From assembly GCA_964539825.1 (NCBI GenBank), contig CAZIKF010000033.1, forward strand, positions 1 to 56,572: 56,572 bases of DNA, given 5' to 3'. Positions within the stretch are counted from its first letter, which is position 1. The number at the start of each line of letters is the position of its first letter. The notes under the pieces were generated by a model, which was given only the letters and a program-made list of their open reading frames with translations, had not been told where the DNA came from and searched no databases. This DNA is from CAZIKF01 sp964539825 (GTDB lineage Bacteria; Muiribacteriota; UBA6191). A program made the position numbers and the translations under genes. This document shows, in pieces, positions 6,027 through 15,568 of this stretch.

Positions 6027-8687
6027 TTAAAGCCGGGCAGGGACTTGTGGGGCTCGATTTCTCAAGACTTTTAAGACCTGGCCAAGAGCACATTGGCCAG
6101 AGATCGGTAGTTTGGATTCAGAAAACAGTTCCAGTATTTCCCTCGACAGGTATTCCACCTGTTCCTTATTGAGTGCGTTTAAACAGCGCGGACTTAAGTA
6201 TTGAGCGTGTATCGGTCTCATCTCAGCGAATGATGAAGCAGAGATCTTTCTAACCTGGCTCGGTCGAACTTTGTAGAACGCGTCCACGGGCAGAAAACCC
6301 AGTCGCTGGGAATCTAGAACCTCAAAAGAGGAAGGTTTCAGTTTTTCCAGTTTTTCAGCCATGGTGCTAGCGCTCCAGGATTCCTCTGAGATGGCCATGA
6401 GCTGGGAGTGTGTCAGGGCACAGAAGGCTTGTGGAGATAGGCGTTGAATGTGAGCTGAGGTCATTCCTCGAAAAGCCTCCGCGGGAATATTACGCAAGGA
6501 CTTTAGAGTGAGCGAACCCAGGGTTCTGGGGGACAAAGCAGATAGCTGGATGGCATCGAGGCCGCTCCAGGCACTATAGGGAATAGCCTCCGCCTGAACT
6601 GGGCTCAGGGCTCTGATGGTTTCCGGCAGCACGAAACAAAGCTGGCTGGCATGTAGGCTAAACAGACTCTCTGGTGGAATTGCCCGCAGGGCACTTGGAC
6701 TAAAACCTGGAAAGGCTTCTTTGCATAAAGCGCTGATCTGAAACTCGTTCCACCCAAAATGGGATTCAAATCGCATGCGCTGAAGATGTCGAGAGGTCAG
6801 CATTTTAATGGTCTCAAGGCCAAGACTTGAGATCTGTTCAGCATTTAGTACCTGCATCGCCCAGGGTGGAATCTGATCAGACTGTACACGGTTAAATGCT
6901 CCCAGGGCATCTGTTGAAAAGTTGGCGTAATGAGCCAGACTAAAACCGGAGAAGATTTCTGACTTCAGGGATCGAACCTGAACAGCCCCCATACCCTGGA
7001 GTGAAACAGGATTGAGAAGTCTTGCCTGGTCAACAATTAATCCCGATACCGCTTCCATGGTCCATTGGGATGCCTGCTCGGCGGAGAGGATCTCCAGACA
7101 ATTTGGATCCAGCTCACGAACCTGTTTTGCGTTGAAACCTGTGAAAGCCTGTGCAGAGACTCTTGCCAACTGCCCGGGATCTAGGCCCGGAATGGCTCTG
7201 CTGTTGATATAGATTAGATTATGTTGATTCAAGGTATCAAAACAGTCTCCCGGTATGGAGCCAAGCTGTATGGCACTGAGAGAACCAAGTGCTTCAGGTG
7301 ACATGACCTTTAATTGTTTATCTAGCATGCCTTCACAGCAGATAGGGTCCATGTGGCTCCAGGCGTTATCAGGGATTTTACGAAATAGTGATGATTTCAA
7401 CTCTTCCAGAAGATCGGGATCAAACATGGCGAAAACAAGACCTGGGATACGCGATATAGAGTCCGTGAGAAGTTCCAGGACCTGGTCAAAACTCAACAGA
7501 CAGAGATCTCCGGGAAGGACTTCGTCTGGATTCTCAGCGGTGCGAATCCAGCCTTTTCCGGAGCTAAGAAGTTCATAAGAGGGTGGGAAAGACAAAGCCT
7601 GAACCTGTCTTTGGGAGAGTTGATCCAGCTGGTCTGGAGTCAGAATTTGTACACATTCTTGATTCATGGCCTCAAGGGCAGCGAGACTGAGAGAACCAAT
7701 ACACTGGGGGTCCAGGTGAACCATCTGTTCATTGGAAAATTCTTTGAGTTGATTCGGGGCCAATAGTTTTACGTGTTCAGTCTCAAATCCCCTGATGGAG
7801 TCCGGGGATAGCCTGCGGATGAAAGTTAAGGGTAAGGAAGGAATCGACTTTGGGTCTAGCGAGGAAATCTGAGGGAGTGATAACGAACCAATGCACTTTT
7901 TAGAGATTACATCAAACCCGGCTTGTGAAAAACACCAGGAAAGAAAGTCCGGGTTGGTCTGGGATACATGGGAAGGAGATAAAGTTCTTAGAAAACCTGG
8001 AACGATTGGATCACAGTTGGCTTTGTTCTGACTTTCTGGAGGCTTTAGACTTCGCAATGCCCGCGGAGAAAGGAATCTCCCCGCGGCCTGAGGTATGGAG
8101 CACAACTGCTGCAAATTGAGTTCGTTGAAGTGTCGTTCATCCAGGCTTTTAAAGGAGCGGGCGGGTATGTTTTCAAGTTGATCTTCGCCAAGTGATCTGA
8201 AGACTTCAAGGGGAATATTCGCAAGGTGAAGCTTGGTTAGTACACAAAATGCCTGAGCAGGAATTTCAACTGCCTGCTTCATGGCCAGTCCCCTCAGAGC
8301 GCTTGCCCTAAGTTTGGCGAGCGATCCTCTTTTTAAGGTTGAGAATGCCTCAGCGGGTAGTTTTGAAACCTGGGCATCATTTAGACTATTTAGAGCTGTT
8401 GTATTGAGGTATCCCAGGAACCCTTTTCGTACCCAACTTAAAAAATCTGGGGGAAGGCAGGATACTTGAGAGGCGGTTAAGCCTGATATAGCGCTGAAAC
8501 TAAGCTTGGAAAAGATCTTTTCAGGCAGGAATGGGATCAGAAACGCAGGAAGTGCGGAAATCTGCTCCGACTTCCAGCTCTGAATGCCACCGGGATGCAG
8601 CAGATGAAACGACCAGCGTGAGAGGGATCGTATATCCAGTGCACAGAGGCTTTTTGTTTCTGCGCGATCTAGTTTAGTTGTAATCAA
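6027..8687 (-). CDS. Large cytoplasmic-type protein of ~50 tandem 16-residue repeats
   Basis: An 886-residue protein built almost entirely of a strict 16-residue repeat: A-[FL]-x-x-L-x-x-x-Q-[LV]-x-x-[LI]-x-x-x. Examples are AFTGFNAKQVRELDPN, SLQGMGAVQVRSLKSE and AFCVLTKLHLANIPLE. It can be read as two octads (LxxxQLxx plus IPxxAFxx), recalling the LTxxQI-type octad repeats of bacterial surface proteins, though here there is no signal peptide or membrane segment. A superhelical binding scaffold is likely; the ligand is unknown. The start is TTG 8687 behind AGGGG, 27 bases after the enoyl-CoA hydratase stop. There are about 50 diverged copies, so the array is old. Confidence 0.8.
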   Translation of the reverse strand: MITTKLDRAETKSLCALDIRSLSRWSFHLLHPGGIQSWKSEQISALPAFLIPFLPEKIFSKLSFSAISGLTASQVSCLPPDFLSWVRKGFLGYLNTTALNSLNDAQVSKLPAEAFSTLKRGSLAKLRASALRGLAMKQAVEIPAQAFCVLTKLHLANIPLEVFRSLGEDQLENIPARSFKSLDERHFNELNLQQLCSIPQAAGRFLSPRALRSLKPPESQNKANCDPIVPGFLRTLSPSHVSQTNPDFLSWCFSQAGFDVISKKCIGSLSLPQISSLDPKSIPSLPLTFIRRLSPDSIRGFETEHVKLLAPNQLKEFSNEQMVHLDPQCIGSLSLAALEAMNQECVQILTPDQLDQLSQRQVQALSFPPSYELLSSGKGWIRTAENPDEVLPGDLCLLSFDQVLELLTDSISRIPGLVFAMFDPDLLEELKSSLFRKIPDNAWSHMDPICCEGMLDKQLKVMSPEALGSLSAIQLGSIPGDCFDTLNQHNLIYINSRAIPGLDPGQLARVSAQAFTGFNAKQVRELDPNCLEILSAEQASQWTMEAVSGLIVDQARLLNPVSLQGMGAVQVRSLKSEIFSGFSLAHYANFSTDALGAFNRVQSDQIPPWAMQVLNAEQISSLGLETIKMLTSRHLQRMRFESHFGWNEFQISALCKEAFPGFSPSALRAIPPESLFSLHASQLCFVLPETIRALSPVQAEAIPYSAWSGLDAIQLSALSPRTLGSLTLKSLRNIPAEAFRGMTSAHIQRLSPQAFCALTHSQLMAISEESWSASTMAEKLEKLKPSSFEVLDSQRLGFLPVDAFYKVRPSQVRKISASSFAEMRPIHAQYLSPRCLNALNKEQVEYLSREILELFSESKLPISGQCALGQVLKVLRNRAPQVPARL

Positions 8688-8714
8688 AAGACCCCTATTC
8701 CAGGTGATGAGTCC

Positions 8715-9491
8715 TCATTCACCCTGAAAACTGGGTGTGCGTTTTTCCAAAAATGCTGAGGTCCCCTCTTTCATATCCGAAGATGAGCAGATTCGCGAAA
8801 ATTCACAAGCTTCTACTACCAGGCCCGAGGCCAAATCCAGGTTCCTGCCAAGATTAATCGCTCTTTTTGCGCTTTGTACCGCAAGGGGTCCTCTCCCGGC
8901 TATGGTACTAGCTATTTTAAGAACATGAATCATGAGCTGGTCTGGTTCAAACACTTTATTCACCAGGCCAATCTCACATGCATCTTGGGCGCTAACCATA
9001 TCTCCACTGAAGATCAATTCTTTAGCCAGACCTTCCCCAATCAATCTAAACAATCTTTGAGTTCCTCCATACCCGGGAATGAGACCGAGACTTACTTCTG
9101 GAAGGCCTAATCTCGCGTTGGTAGAGGCATAGCGAAAATCACAAGCAAGGGCTACTTCCAATCCGCCACCGAGAGCAAATCCATTGACAGCCGCGATGAC
9201 GGGAACAGGAAACTGGTCGATAAGATCCATAAACTGCTGTCCAAAATGGGCTAGTTCTCGTCCTTTGGCAGGTGCTCCTTCCCTGAGCTCTCCAATATCT
9301 GCACCGGCAACAAAGGATTTCTCACCCGCTCCCGTTAGAACTAACACTCGCAAATCTGGATTTCCAGCTTGTTCCTGTAGGAGTGAAGTACCCTCTTCGA
9401 GTAGTGTCTTATTGAGCGCATTCAAAACTTTTTCGCGGGCAAAAGTTAAAACACCGATGCCGTCAGAAATCTCAAATTTTATTGTTTCCAT
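8715..9491 (-). CDS. Enoyl-CoA hydratase/isomerase (crotonase family)
   Basis: 258 residues, the normal length for a crotonase. The oxyanion-hole segments AGADIGEL and ALGGGLEVALACD are present, and both catalytic glutamates expected of a hydratase can be seen (GGGLE and LGLPEVSLGLIPGYGGTQRL). It should hydrate trans-2-enoyl-CoA to 3-hydroxyacyl-CoA in beta-oxidation or a related route. A GGAGG ribosome site lies 7 bases before the ATG. It sits in the long minus-strand run after the hem genes; no other beta-oxidation gene is in the window, so the pathway is open. Confidence 0.92.
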   Translation of the reverse strand: METIKFEISDGIGVLTFAREKVLNALNKTLLEEGTSLLQEQAGNPDLRVLVLTGAGEKSFVAGADIGELREGAPAKGRELAHFGQQFMDLIDQFPVPVIAAVNGFALGGGLEVALACDFRYASTNARLGLPEVSLGLIPGYGGTQRLFRLIGEGLAKELIFSGDMVSAQDACEIGLVNKVFEPDQLMIHVLKIASTIAGRGPLAVQSAKRAINLGRNLDLASGLVVEACEFSRICSSSDMKEGTSAFLEKRTPSFQGE

Positions 9492-9530
9492 GTTAATCCT
9501 CCATAAAAGGTTAATTGCAATACTTTGCTG

Positions 9531-10085
9531 CTACTGATCAAGCTGGAATAAACTTGCACTAGTTTCATAGGCGGCCTTGTCATCAATGGAGTGGGGCAAT
9601 CTCCACAGAAGGTAATAGGGAATTCTGTCCTTTACGAAGCAAAAGACCAGGAGTCTTTGCGCCTTCCCTTCGTGTAAAAGTGGAAAGATACTCGCTCTTG
9701 CCTTGCGGGCGGTTCCTACGATCGTGAACTGACGAGGTAGATGAGACGTTATGGACTGAGGATCTGTTTCGAATTTTTCCCATAGAATAGGAGCTTTTCG
9801 TAAAAAGACCTCTGTAAAGGAGCGAAAAAGATCCAGAGCACGGGGGACCACCGAGGGAAAAAAAGGCTTGGTTCCCTGAAAAACCCTGGCTGGGGAGCTT
9901 GAAACGCTACCCTCGTAGAAATCCAATTCGCCGTTGGATAAGGTTTCCTTAAAGGTCCATATTCCGGCAAGGGAGACTGAAGTGCTCAGGCTGGTGCTGT
10001 TTATGCTTGCGGATTGAACTGGGCTGGAGATCCAAAGGACCATCGCCGCTAAAAATAGCCATCCCTTTTTTAACGGATTCACCAC
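9531..10085 (-). CDS. Secreted hypothetical protein
   Basis: 184 residues with a classical signal peptide (KKGWLFLAAMVLWISSPVQSA, cleavage near residue 26). The rest is a mixed alpha/beta sequence with no family I recognise. It contains FYEGSVSSSPARVFQGTKPFFPSVVPRALDLF, suggesting a globular periplasmic domain, split here only for description. The start overlaps the end of hemB by 7 bases, so it is co-transcribed with the haem genes. There is no evidence of a haem role beyond position. Confidence 0.72.
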   Translation of the reverse strand: MVNPLKKGWLFLAAMVLWISSPVQSASINSTSLSTSVSLAGIWTFKETLSNGELDFYEGSVSSSPARVFQGTKPFFPSVVPRALDLFRSFTEVFLRKAPILWEKFETDPQSITSHLPRQFTIVGTARKARASIFPLLHEGKAQRLLVFCFVKDRIPYYLLWRLPHSIDDKAAYETSASLFQLDQ

Positions 10086-11041
10086 TGGACAAAATCCCTT
10101 GCCCAGTAACTCAAAATCAGGTCCGATCCGGCCCTTTTCATGGAAAGGAGAGACTCCAGAGCTACTGCTTTTTCATCAATCCATCCTCTCTGGGCAGCAG
10201 CCTTCACCATTGAATATTCCCCGGATACATTGTAGGCCGCCACGGGGAGGTCCCATCGGTTGCGAACCTCTCGAATCACGTCGAGGTAGGCCAGTGCCGG
10301 CTTTACCATCACTATATCTACTCCCTCTTCGATATCAATTTGAACTTCCCTTAGAGCTTCTCTTAAGTTAGCGGGATTCATCTGGTAGGAACGCCGATCC
10401 CCAAAGGAGGGGCTGGAGCCGGCAGCATCTCGAAAGGGACCATAGAAGGAAGAGGAAAACTTTGCCGAATATCCCATAATTGGCAGTTGGTTGAAACCAT
10501 TTTCATCAAGGGCGGATCTCAAAGCGTAAACAATTCCATCCATCATTCCAGAGGGAGCAACCATGTCTACACCCGCATGGGCGTAGGATAGAGCCAGGTT
10601 CCCTGAGAGAAGCAGAGTTTGGTCATTATCAACGGTTTCCTCCACCAGGGGGCCGCAATGACCATGATCTGTATATTCACAAAAACAAAGGTCAGCAATG
10701 ACGAAGAGATCCTTTCCAAAACTCTCACGCAGTTGGGTGATAGCCTTTTGAACGATTCCCTCGGGATTCCAGGACGCTGAACCCTGGGCATCCTTTTGCT
10801 CGACTATTCCAAATAGAAGGACCTTGTTCATTCCTTTTCTAAGCAAGCCGTCAACGTCTGTTTTCAGATCTTCAATACTTAGTCTGCTATGACCCGGCAT
10901 GGAAGGAATAGCCAGGGATTCTTCCCTTTCGTGTATGAATAACGGAAGAACAAGATCTTGGACTCCGACCTGGTTTTCTTGAAGGCAATCTCGCAGGATA
11001 GAATTATATCTTAGCCTTCTCAGGCGAACTGAATGATTCAT
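10079..11041 (-). CDS. hemB: Porphobilinogen synthase (delta-aminolevulinic acid dehydratase)
   Basis: 320 residues. It condenses two 5-aminolevulinates to porphobilinogen, the second committed step of tetrapyrrole synthesis. The zinc-site motif DLCFCEYTDHGHCG has all three cysteines, so this is a Zn-type enzyme. The two active-site lysines are in YSAKFSSSFYGPFRDA and VMVKPALAYLDVI, and the substrate loop is YNVSGEYSM. The start overlaps the hemD stop as ATGA (4 bases). It is the last hem gene of the run; hemA, hemL and hemE are not in the window. Confidence 0.97.
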   Translation of the reverse strand: MNHSVRLRRLRYNSILRDCLQENQVGVQDLVLPLFIHEREESLAIPSMPGHSRLSIEDLKTDVDGLLRKGMNKVLLFGIVEQKDAQGSASWNPEGIVQKAITQLRESFGKDLFVIADLCFCEYTDHGHCGPLVEETVDNDQTLLLSGNLALSYAHAGVDMVAPSGMMDGIVYALRSALDENGFNQLPIMGYSAKFSSSFYGPFRDAAGSSPSFGDRRSYQMNPANLREALREVQIDIEEGVDIVMVKPALAYLDVIREVRNRWDLPVAAYNVSGEYSMVKAAAQRGWIDEKAVALESLLSMKRAGSDLILSYWARDFVQW

Positions 11042-11823
11042 AGTGAACTTCCTTTACTCTTTCTATTTAGCAAATTTTCTTCCAACAGGTCCAGTAAAGC
11101 TGTTTCCTCAGGGGTCTTACTCACATAAATTTGTGTAAATCCAAGACTGTGCAAGGTTTGGGCAGTGCGCTCACCCAGGCAGAAAACTTTAACATTTCTG
11201 GAGGAGTACATCGATAGAGCGCGGGCCTGTGAGGAGGAATACACGAGTACACTGACTTCAGGCCTCAAGAGAGTTTCCAGCTCCTGATTGGTAGTGTCAA
11301 ACTCAACTTTGTAGATTTCAAGTGTTTGAAATAACCATCCCAGCTTGCCTGCTTGAGAAATTTCGCCATGATTTACCTCACTTGAGCAGGGATATAAAAT
11401 CAATTTCTGGGAATGGAGCTCTTTATCCAGCGACAGCATTTCACGAAACTGGCCAAATTTTCTAACCACCCTGAAATCCCGCCGCTGAAGAATCTCCAGG
11501 GCTTTGTCACCTACCACAAAGCAGTCGGGGTCCCATTCAGGGAGATCTTCGATCCGTTCCCATAGCTGCAGGAAGAAATCGCATGCTCTTTGGGAGCTAA
11601 GAAATAAACCACCGGGTTTATTGTGTTCTATGACACGTTTGAGAGTTTCAGGATCGCAGTTTGGGCAATATGAAACAAGCGGAAAAGATCTGGGATTTAG
11701 GCCCCGCTGCCTTAAAGACTGGAGTGTAGTTTTCGCACCTTGCTTATCGCGCAGTACCAGAACGTTCAGATGATCAGGTCTTTTCTCCAAGAAGATGCCC
11801 TTTTCCTCTTTCCCTGATCTCAT
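11038..11823 (-). CDS. hemD: Uroporphyrinogen-III synthase
   Basis: 261 residues, with the weak conservation typical of HemD. Recognisable are the N-terminal LNVLVLRDKQGAKTTLQSLRQRG, seen here as the first Rossmann-like half, LFLSSQRACDFFL, YPCSSEVNHGEI and the C-terminal VKVFCLGERTAQTLHSLGF. It closes hydroxymethylbilane to uroporphyrinogen III with inversion of ring D. The annotated start overlaps hemC by 50 bases. A TTG at 11787 behind AAAGGG would shorten the overlap and still keep the whole domain, so the start is uncertain. Position between hemC and hemB supports the call. Confidence 0.85.
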   Translation of the reverse strand: MRSGKEEKGIFLEKRPDHLNVLVLRDKQGAKTTLQSLRQRGLNPRSFPLVSYCPNCDPETLKRVIEHNKPGGLFLSSQRACDFFLQLWERIEDLPEWDPDCFVVGDKALEILQRRDFRVVRKFGQFREMLSLDKELHSQKLILYPCSSEVNHGEISQAGKLGWLFQTLEIYKVEFDTTNQELETLLRPEVSVLVYSSSQARALSMYSSRNVKVFCLGERTAQTLHSLGFTQIYVSKTPEETALLDLLEENLLNRKSKGSSL

Positions 11824-12709
11824 AGATCAGGTTTGGAATAAAGTCCCGGTCACTAAGATCTCTGGTAGAGCCTGAGAGGGTTACAAAATCGCTGCAATCA
11901 TCGCTGAAGAGGATTCCATTGAGAATAAATTCACCGGTTTCAACTTCACTATGAACACCAAGGGGGACACTGCAGCCTCCTCCAAGTCCGCTCAACAACT
12001 CCCGTTCCATCCGTACACATACCTCGGTGGTAGGGTCTTCGATTTTCTTGAAAATTTTCAAGATATCCTTCTGATTTTTACATTCCACGGCAACACAACC
12101 CTGCGCTACGGCTGGGAGAAAATAGCGTTCAGGCAATGCCAAAATACGGATTCTGGCATCTTGATCGAAACCGAGTCTCTGTAATCCTGCCAGCGACAAG
12201 CAAAGGGCATCACATTGCCCATCCAGAAGCTTGTTTACTCGAGTATCAATATTTCCTCTCAGCTCCACCGGTTGCAGATTGCTATTGTAATGGGTAATAA
12301 GGGCTTTACGCCGTACCGCGGAAGTGCCGATTCGAAATCCTCTGGGCAATTCCTCCAGCATTCCAAAACTTGCTTCAGCTGGAAAAACCAATGCGTCCGC
12401 ACTGGTATCTCGGTGTAGACAGGCACCAATTGTTAAATCATCCGGGAGCTCGGTGGGGAGATCCTTCAAACTATGGACCGCACCGTCAATCTCCTTGTTG
12501 AGCAGTTTCTCTTCGAGTTCTTGGGTAAATACACCCTTACCTCCAATTTCTGGTAAGGGTGAGTCAAGATCTCGATCACCACTTGTCTCAATCACTATGA
12601 TCTCAACAGGTCTTTTTTGTGTCTCTTCTAGCAAGGTTTTCACATGCTGTGCTTGTGCTAACGCAAGTTTTGAACCTCTTGTTCCTAGCTTGATTGGTTG
12701 TACATCCAT
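11774..12709 (-). CDS. hemC: Hydroxymethylbilane synthase (porphobilinogen deaminase)
   Basis: 311 residues. It polymerises four porphobilinogens to hydroxymethylbilane. Diagnostic segments are LGTRGSKLALAQAQ at the N-terminus, ETSGDRDLDSPL, GAVHSLKDLPTELP with the catalytic Asp region, and LLSGLGGGCSVPLG carrying the Cys that anchors the dipyrromethane cofactor. The start overlaps the upstream kinase gene by 25 bases, so the two are read together. Length and motif order are ordinary. Confidence 0.97.
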   Translation of the reverse strand: MDVQPIKLGTRGSKLALAQAQHVKTLLEETQKRPVEIIVIETSGDRDLDSPLPEIGGKGVFTQELEEKLLNKEIDGAVHSLKDLPTELPDDLTIGACLHRDTSADALVFPAEASFGMLEELPRGFRIGTSAVRRKALITHYNSNLQPVELRGNIDTRVNKLLDGQCDALCLSLAGLQRLGFDQDARIRILALPERYFLPAVAQGCVAVECKNQKDILKIFKKIEDPTTEVCVRMERELLSGLGGGCSVPLGVHSEVETGEFILNGILFSDDCSDFVTLSGSTRDLSDRDFIPNLIYEIRERGKGHLLGEKT

Positions 12710-13653
12710 TCCAAATCTTTTCCTTCAACGGTTGCTACACCAAGCTTACCAACTACCACTCCGGCAGCCTTATTGGCTAATCCAGCCGATTGTTGGTAAT
12801 CAAGACCGCATGCAAGTGCCGCGCTCAAGACCGCGATTACGGTATCACCGGCTCCGGTGACATCGAAAACCTCACGCGCCTGGGTTTGGATCAAAATTGG
12901 TTTATCATCAGTAAACAAGACCATTCCCTTATTTCCAAGAGTGATTAACAAAGATTCGAATCCAAGTCGATTCTTTAATTCCTGTCCCTTTTGAAAAAGT
13001 ACTTCACGATCATGCAGGTCTGTTCCCAAGGCCTGTTCAGCCTCTTGTTCATTAGGTGTACAGACGGAGAATTGACGATATTTTTGAAAGGTTCGATCCT
13101 TGGGGTCAACTGTAATAATCTTAGGAGTTTTTCTATTAAGTTCCCGAATTTCATCAAGAAAAGGTTCGGTGAGAAGTCCCTTTCCATAGTCGCTTAGGAT
13201 GATTGCATCGAAATCACTCCAATGCTTCTCCAAATTTCTGAGCAGGATCTCCATTTCTCCATACTGAAGTGAAGTACGCCGCTCACGATCCACACGAACA
13301 ATCTGCTGTTGTCCAGCGACAATCCTTGTTTTAATGGTTGTTGTTCTTAAAGGGGAGCATTCAATGAACTCGGTTTCCACTCCCTTTTCCTCAAGCAGAG
13401 CCAGTAGTCTCTGACCACCTTCATCACTACCTATTACGGCCATGACAAAGGTTTGAACTCCAATTGAGGATAGGTTATTGGCGACATTTGCCGCACCACC
13501 CAAAAGTGACGATTCTTCCAGGACTTCCACCACGGGAACGGGTGCTTCTGGAGAAATTCGCTGTACCGCACCGCGAACATAACGATCCAGCATCAGGTCT
13601 CCAATGACCAAAATTTTCTTCTGAGTTAATAATTCTGCAAAGTCTCGATTCAT
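12685..13653 (-). CDS. rfaE1: D-glycero-beta-D-manno-heptose-7-phosphate kinase (RfaE domain I)
   Basis: 322 residues, a PfkB/ribokinase-fold kinase. The N-terminus KILVIGDLMLDRYVRGAV and the LGGAANVANNLSSIG segment are typical of RfaE1/HldE domain I. The anion-hole and catalytic motif is VFDVTGAGDTVIAVLSA. It phosphorylates heptose 7-phosphate at C1 for ADP-heptose and LPS inner-core synthesis. The adenylyltransferase domain (HldE C-terminal half) is absent, so a separate RfaE2 is expected elsewhere. It heads the hem run, an unusual but plausible operon partner. No strong ribosome site precedes the ATG. Confidence 0.92.
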   Translation of the reverse strand: MNRDFAELLTQKKILVIGDLMLDRYVRGAVQRISPEAPVPVVEVLEESSLLGGAANVANNLSSIGVQTFVMAVIGSDEGGQRLLALLEEKGVETEFIECSPLRTTTIKTRIVAGQQQIVRVDRERRTSLQYGEMEILLRNLEKHWSDFDAIILSDYGKGLLTEPFLDEIRELNRKTPKIITVDPKDRTFQKYRQFSVCTPNEQEAEQALGTDLHDREVLFQKGQELKNRLGFESLLITLGNKGMVLFTDDKPILIQTQAREVFDVTGAGDTVIAVLSAALACGLDYQQSAGLANKAAGVVVGKLGVATVEGKDLEWMYNQSS

Positions 13654-13664
13654 CGTCAGCGCCC

Positions 13665-13693
13665 ATTCTATCCCGAACCTAAAAGGAATCCAA
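13665..13693 (-). promoter_or_regulatory. Possible sigma-70 promoter of the rfaE1-hem run
   Basis: TTGGAT (13693-13688) and TAGAAT (13670-13665) are 17 bases apart. The predicted transcription start falls only about 5 bases before the ATG, which would make the message nearly leaderless and fits the missing ribosome site. Read by eye, so weak. Confidence 0.3.
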
Positions 13694-13797
13694 CAGGAAT
13701 GGAATCCATTTCATAGGCGAAGAATCAATTCCTTAGTTATTACAGCATCAACTCATGATAGAATGGACCCTTATTTTTGGTGTCTTGAGGCAACTTT

Positions 13798-15558
13798 ATG
13801 GAGCTCCTCGGTAGAGACGAAGAACTCCTTTCACTTACTCAGTTTTTAGCCAGCGACTCCGGTCGAAACCTGGTTCTTCACGGGCCGAATGGGACCGGGA
13901 AGTCCTATTTCCTGAAAAAAGTTCGGGCTGTTCGCACATCGGATACAGACCTTTGCTTAACGCTGACCATCAGGGATCCTCTTGCTCCAGCACAGACTTT
14001 TCTCTTTGAAACCATAGAAATCTTATTGGAGTCTCTTAATTCCACCCAATTACAAGAAAGTATTCGGCGCGTACGGGAGATATTTGATCCAAAATTTTCT
14101 ATTCAGGAATGGTGTCAGTCCTATGATTCCCCCTTTCTTGAATCAGGATTTCTTTTCTTAAAAATTCTCAAGTGCATCCAGCAAACAGTAGATGAAAAAA
14201 TTCTCATAATTTATGACCAGGTTGAAAACCTGGGTTCAGAATCCCGCTCACTTCTAAAAAATGTGATCGAATGGAAACCGGAACAGGTCTATTTCATCCT
14301 GGGTCTAAGTACAACTGAGCCGGGAAAGGAGTCAATTCTTAAGGATTACGGCGCCGATTTTTTCTTCAAGGCAAATCAATATTTGGAAATGCGCACGATC
14401 GATCGTGCTCTTGAACAGTCTTATTGCGATCTCTACGGAATTGACGAAGCTCTCAATGAGAGTTCATTCATGTCCTGGGCTCTGGAGCAAAAGCGTCTCT
14501 GGCTCCTAACCCAGTGTTCCACCGACGAAGGACTGAGAGGACTTTGTGTTTTCCTGGCTCATTTTCCCAGCGGCTTGCAGCATAAGCAGAATCCTAAACT
14601 GGAGGATTATTTTCAGCATCTTTCCCGACAGAGGCTGCTGGGAGAAATCTTCTGCACCGAGGGTGAGCGGCTTTGCTTTTCCCATTTCCAATACTGCACA
14701 GATCTTCAGGAGAAATTTTCGGAGCAGTATGCCTCTTGCTATGACGAGGCTTACGAGGTCCTTTTGGAAGAAAACTTGTCCCACCGGCTGATTGTTAAGG
14801 AAATTGAAGGAAAGGGTATTGCTTGTGAAGACACTTTAAACCAGCTGATTACTACTTACCGTATTACCCTCACACTATCCACACTCGAGGACCTTGCCGA
14901 GGCTTCGCTCCATGAGGATTATTCTCAAGAATGCAAGCTGCGCCTTCAGTCATCTCTTGAATTTCTCGGCCTGGCAAAATCATTCAGTGAGCAGCAAGCC
15001 GATGAGTTTCGACAATATTTTGTGGATTTGGAACCTAAAGAAAAAGCAGAATTGGGTCCTTTGCTTCTACCCCTGTTTAAGAAAAACGAGGAGATACCTC
15101 TCTATTCACGTTTGTATCTAGAGCCCGATTTGATTCCCCATGAAAAGGAATTTTTCGTCTCCGCATGTTTTGAACGAATCAAATCCGGAGAGACACTGGA
15201 GCCCGAATCAATTCAAAGGTATGAAAAAGTCTTTGACCCCTGTTGGCTTGGTGAGTTACAGAAACTACTTTCCTATTTAACAGCAACGGAACAGGCAACA
15301 ATTCCCGATGTAGATTCGAGTAGATTTCCAGTATTGGGAGCTTATGTAAGTGCCCTTGGTGAGATCGAGAATGAGAACTATTCCCAGGCCTGTAAACAGC
15401 TAAGAGAGGGTCTCAGTAATAGCTTGAAATCAAGGGATTTTTCCCTGCATTCCTTACTATTGACCAGACTGGCCGAGTGTTATGATAAATTAGGAGACTT
15501 GGATTCCCAGCTTTCTATCTATAGGGAAGCGGTCATAGCAGAGCAGTTCCTGGTTTGA
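13798..15558 (+). CDS. AAA/STAND-type ATPase with helical C-terminal region
   Basis: 586 residues. Walker A is HGPNGTGKS at residues 28-36, following LLGRDEELLSL, the usual opening of Orc/Cdc6-like and STAND-type ATPases. A Walker B-like strand LIIYDQVENLG lies near residue 140, with Gln in place of the usual second acidic residue, so hydrolysis may be weak. The remainder is alpha-helical, ending in a TPR-like pair (LLTRLAECYDKLGDLDSQLSIYREA). No DNA-binding domain is visible. It is followed after 10 bases by the phenylalanine hydroxylase gene. Function unknown; a regulatory or scaffold ATPase is the best guess. Confidence 0.75.
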   Translation: MELLGRDEELLSLTQFLASDSGRNLVLHGPNGTGKSYFLKKVRAVRTSDTDLCLTLTIRDPLAPAQTFLFETIEILLESLNSTQLQESIRRVREIFDPKFSIQEWCQSYDSPFLESGFLFLKILKCIQQTVDEKILIIYDQVENLGSESRSLLKNVIEWKPEQVYFILGLSTTEPGKESILKDYGADFFFKANQYLEMRTIDRALEQSYCDLYGIDEALNESSFMSWALEQKRLWLLTQCSTDEGLRGLCVFLAHFPSGLQHKQNPKLEDYFQHLSRQRLLGEIFCTEGERLCFSHFQYCTDLQEKFSEQYASCYDEAYEVLLEENLSHRLIVKEIEGKGIACEDTLNQLITTYRITLTLSTLEDLAEASLHEDYSQECKLRLQSSLEFLGLAKSFSEQQADEFRQYFVDLEPKEKAELGPLLLPLFKKNEEIPLYSRLYLEPDLIPHEKEFFVSACFERIKSGETLEPESIQRYEKVFDPCWLGELQKLLSYLTATEQATIPDVDSSRFPVLGAYVSALGEIENENYSQACKQLREGLSNSLKSRDFSLHSLLLTRLAECYDKLGDLDSQLSIYREAVIAEQFLV

Positions 15559-15568
15559 ACCATAATTC

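Noticed and set aside
7255..7578. 107-residue plus-strand frame
   Set aside because: Mirror of the 16-residue repeat gene on the other strand.
13736..13764. Promoter for the AAA ATPase (TAGAAT at 13759)
   Set aside because: No acceptable -35 box at 16-18 bases; kept out as too weak.
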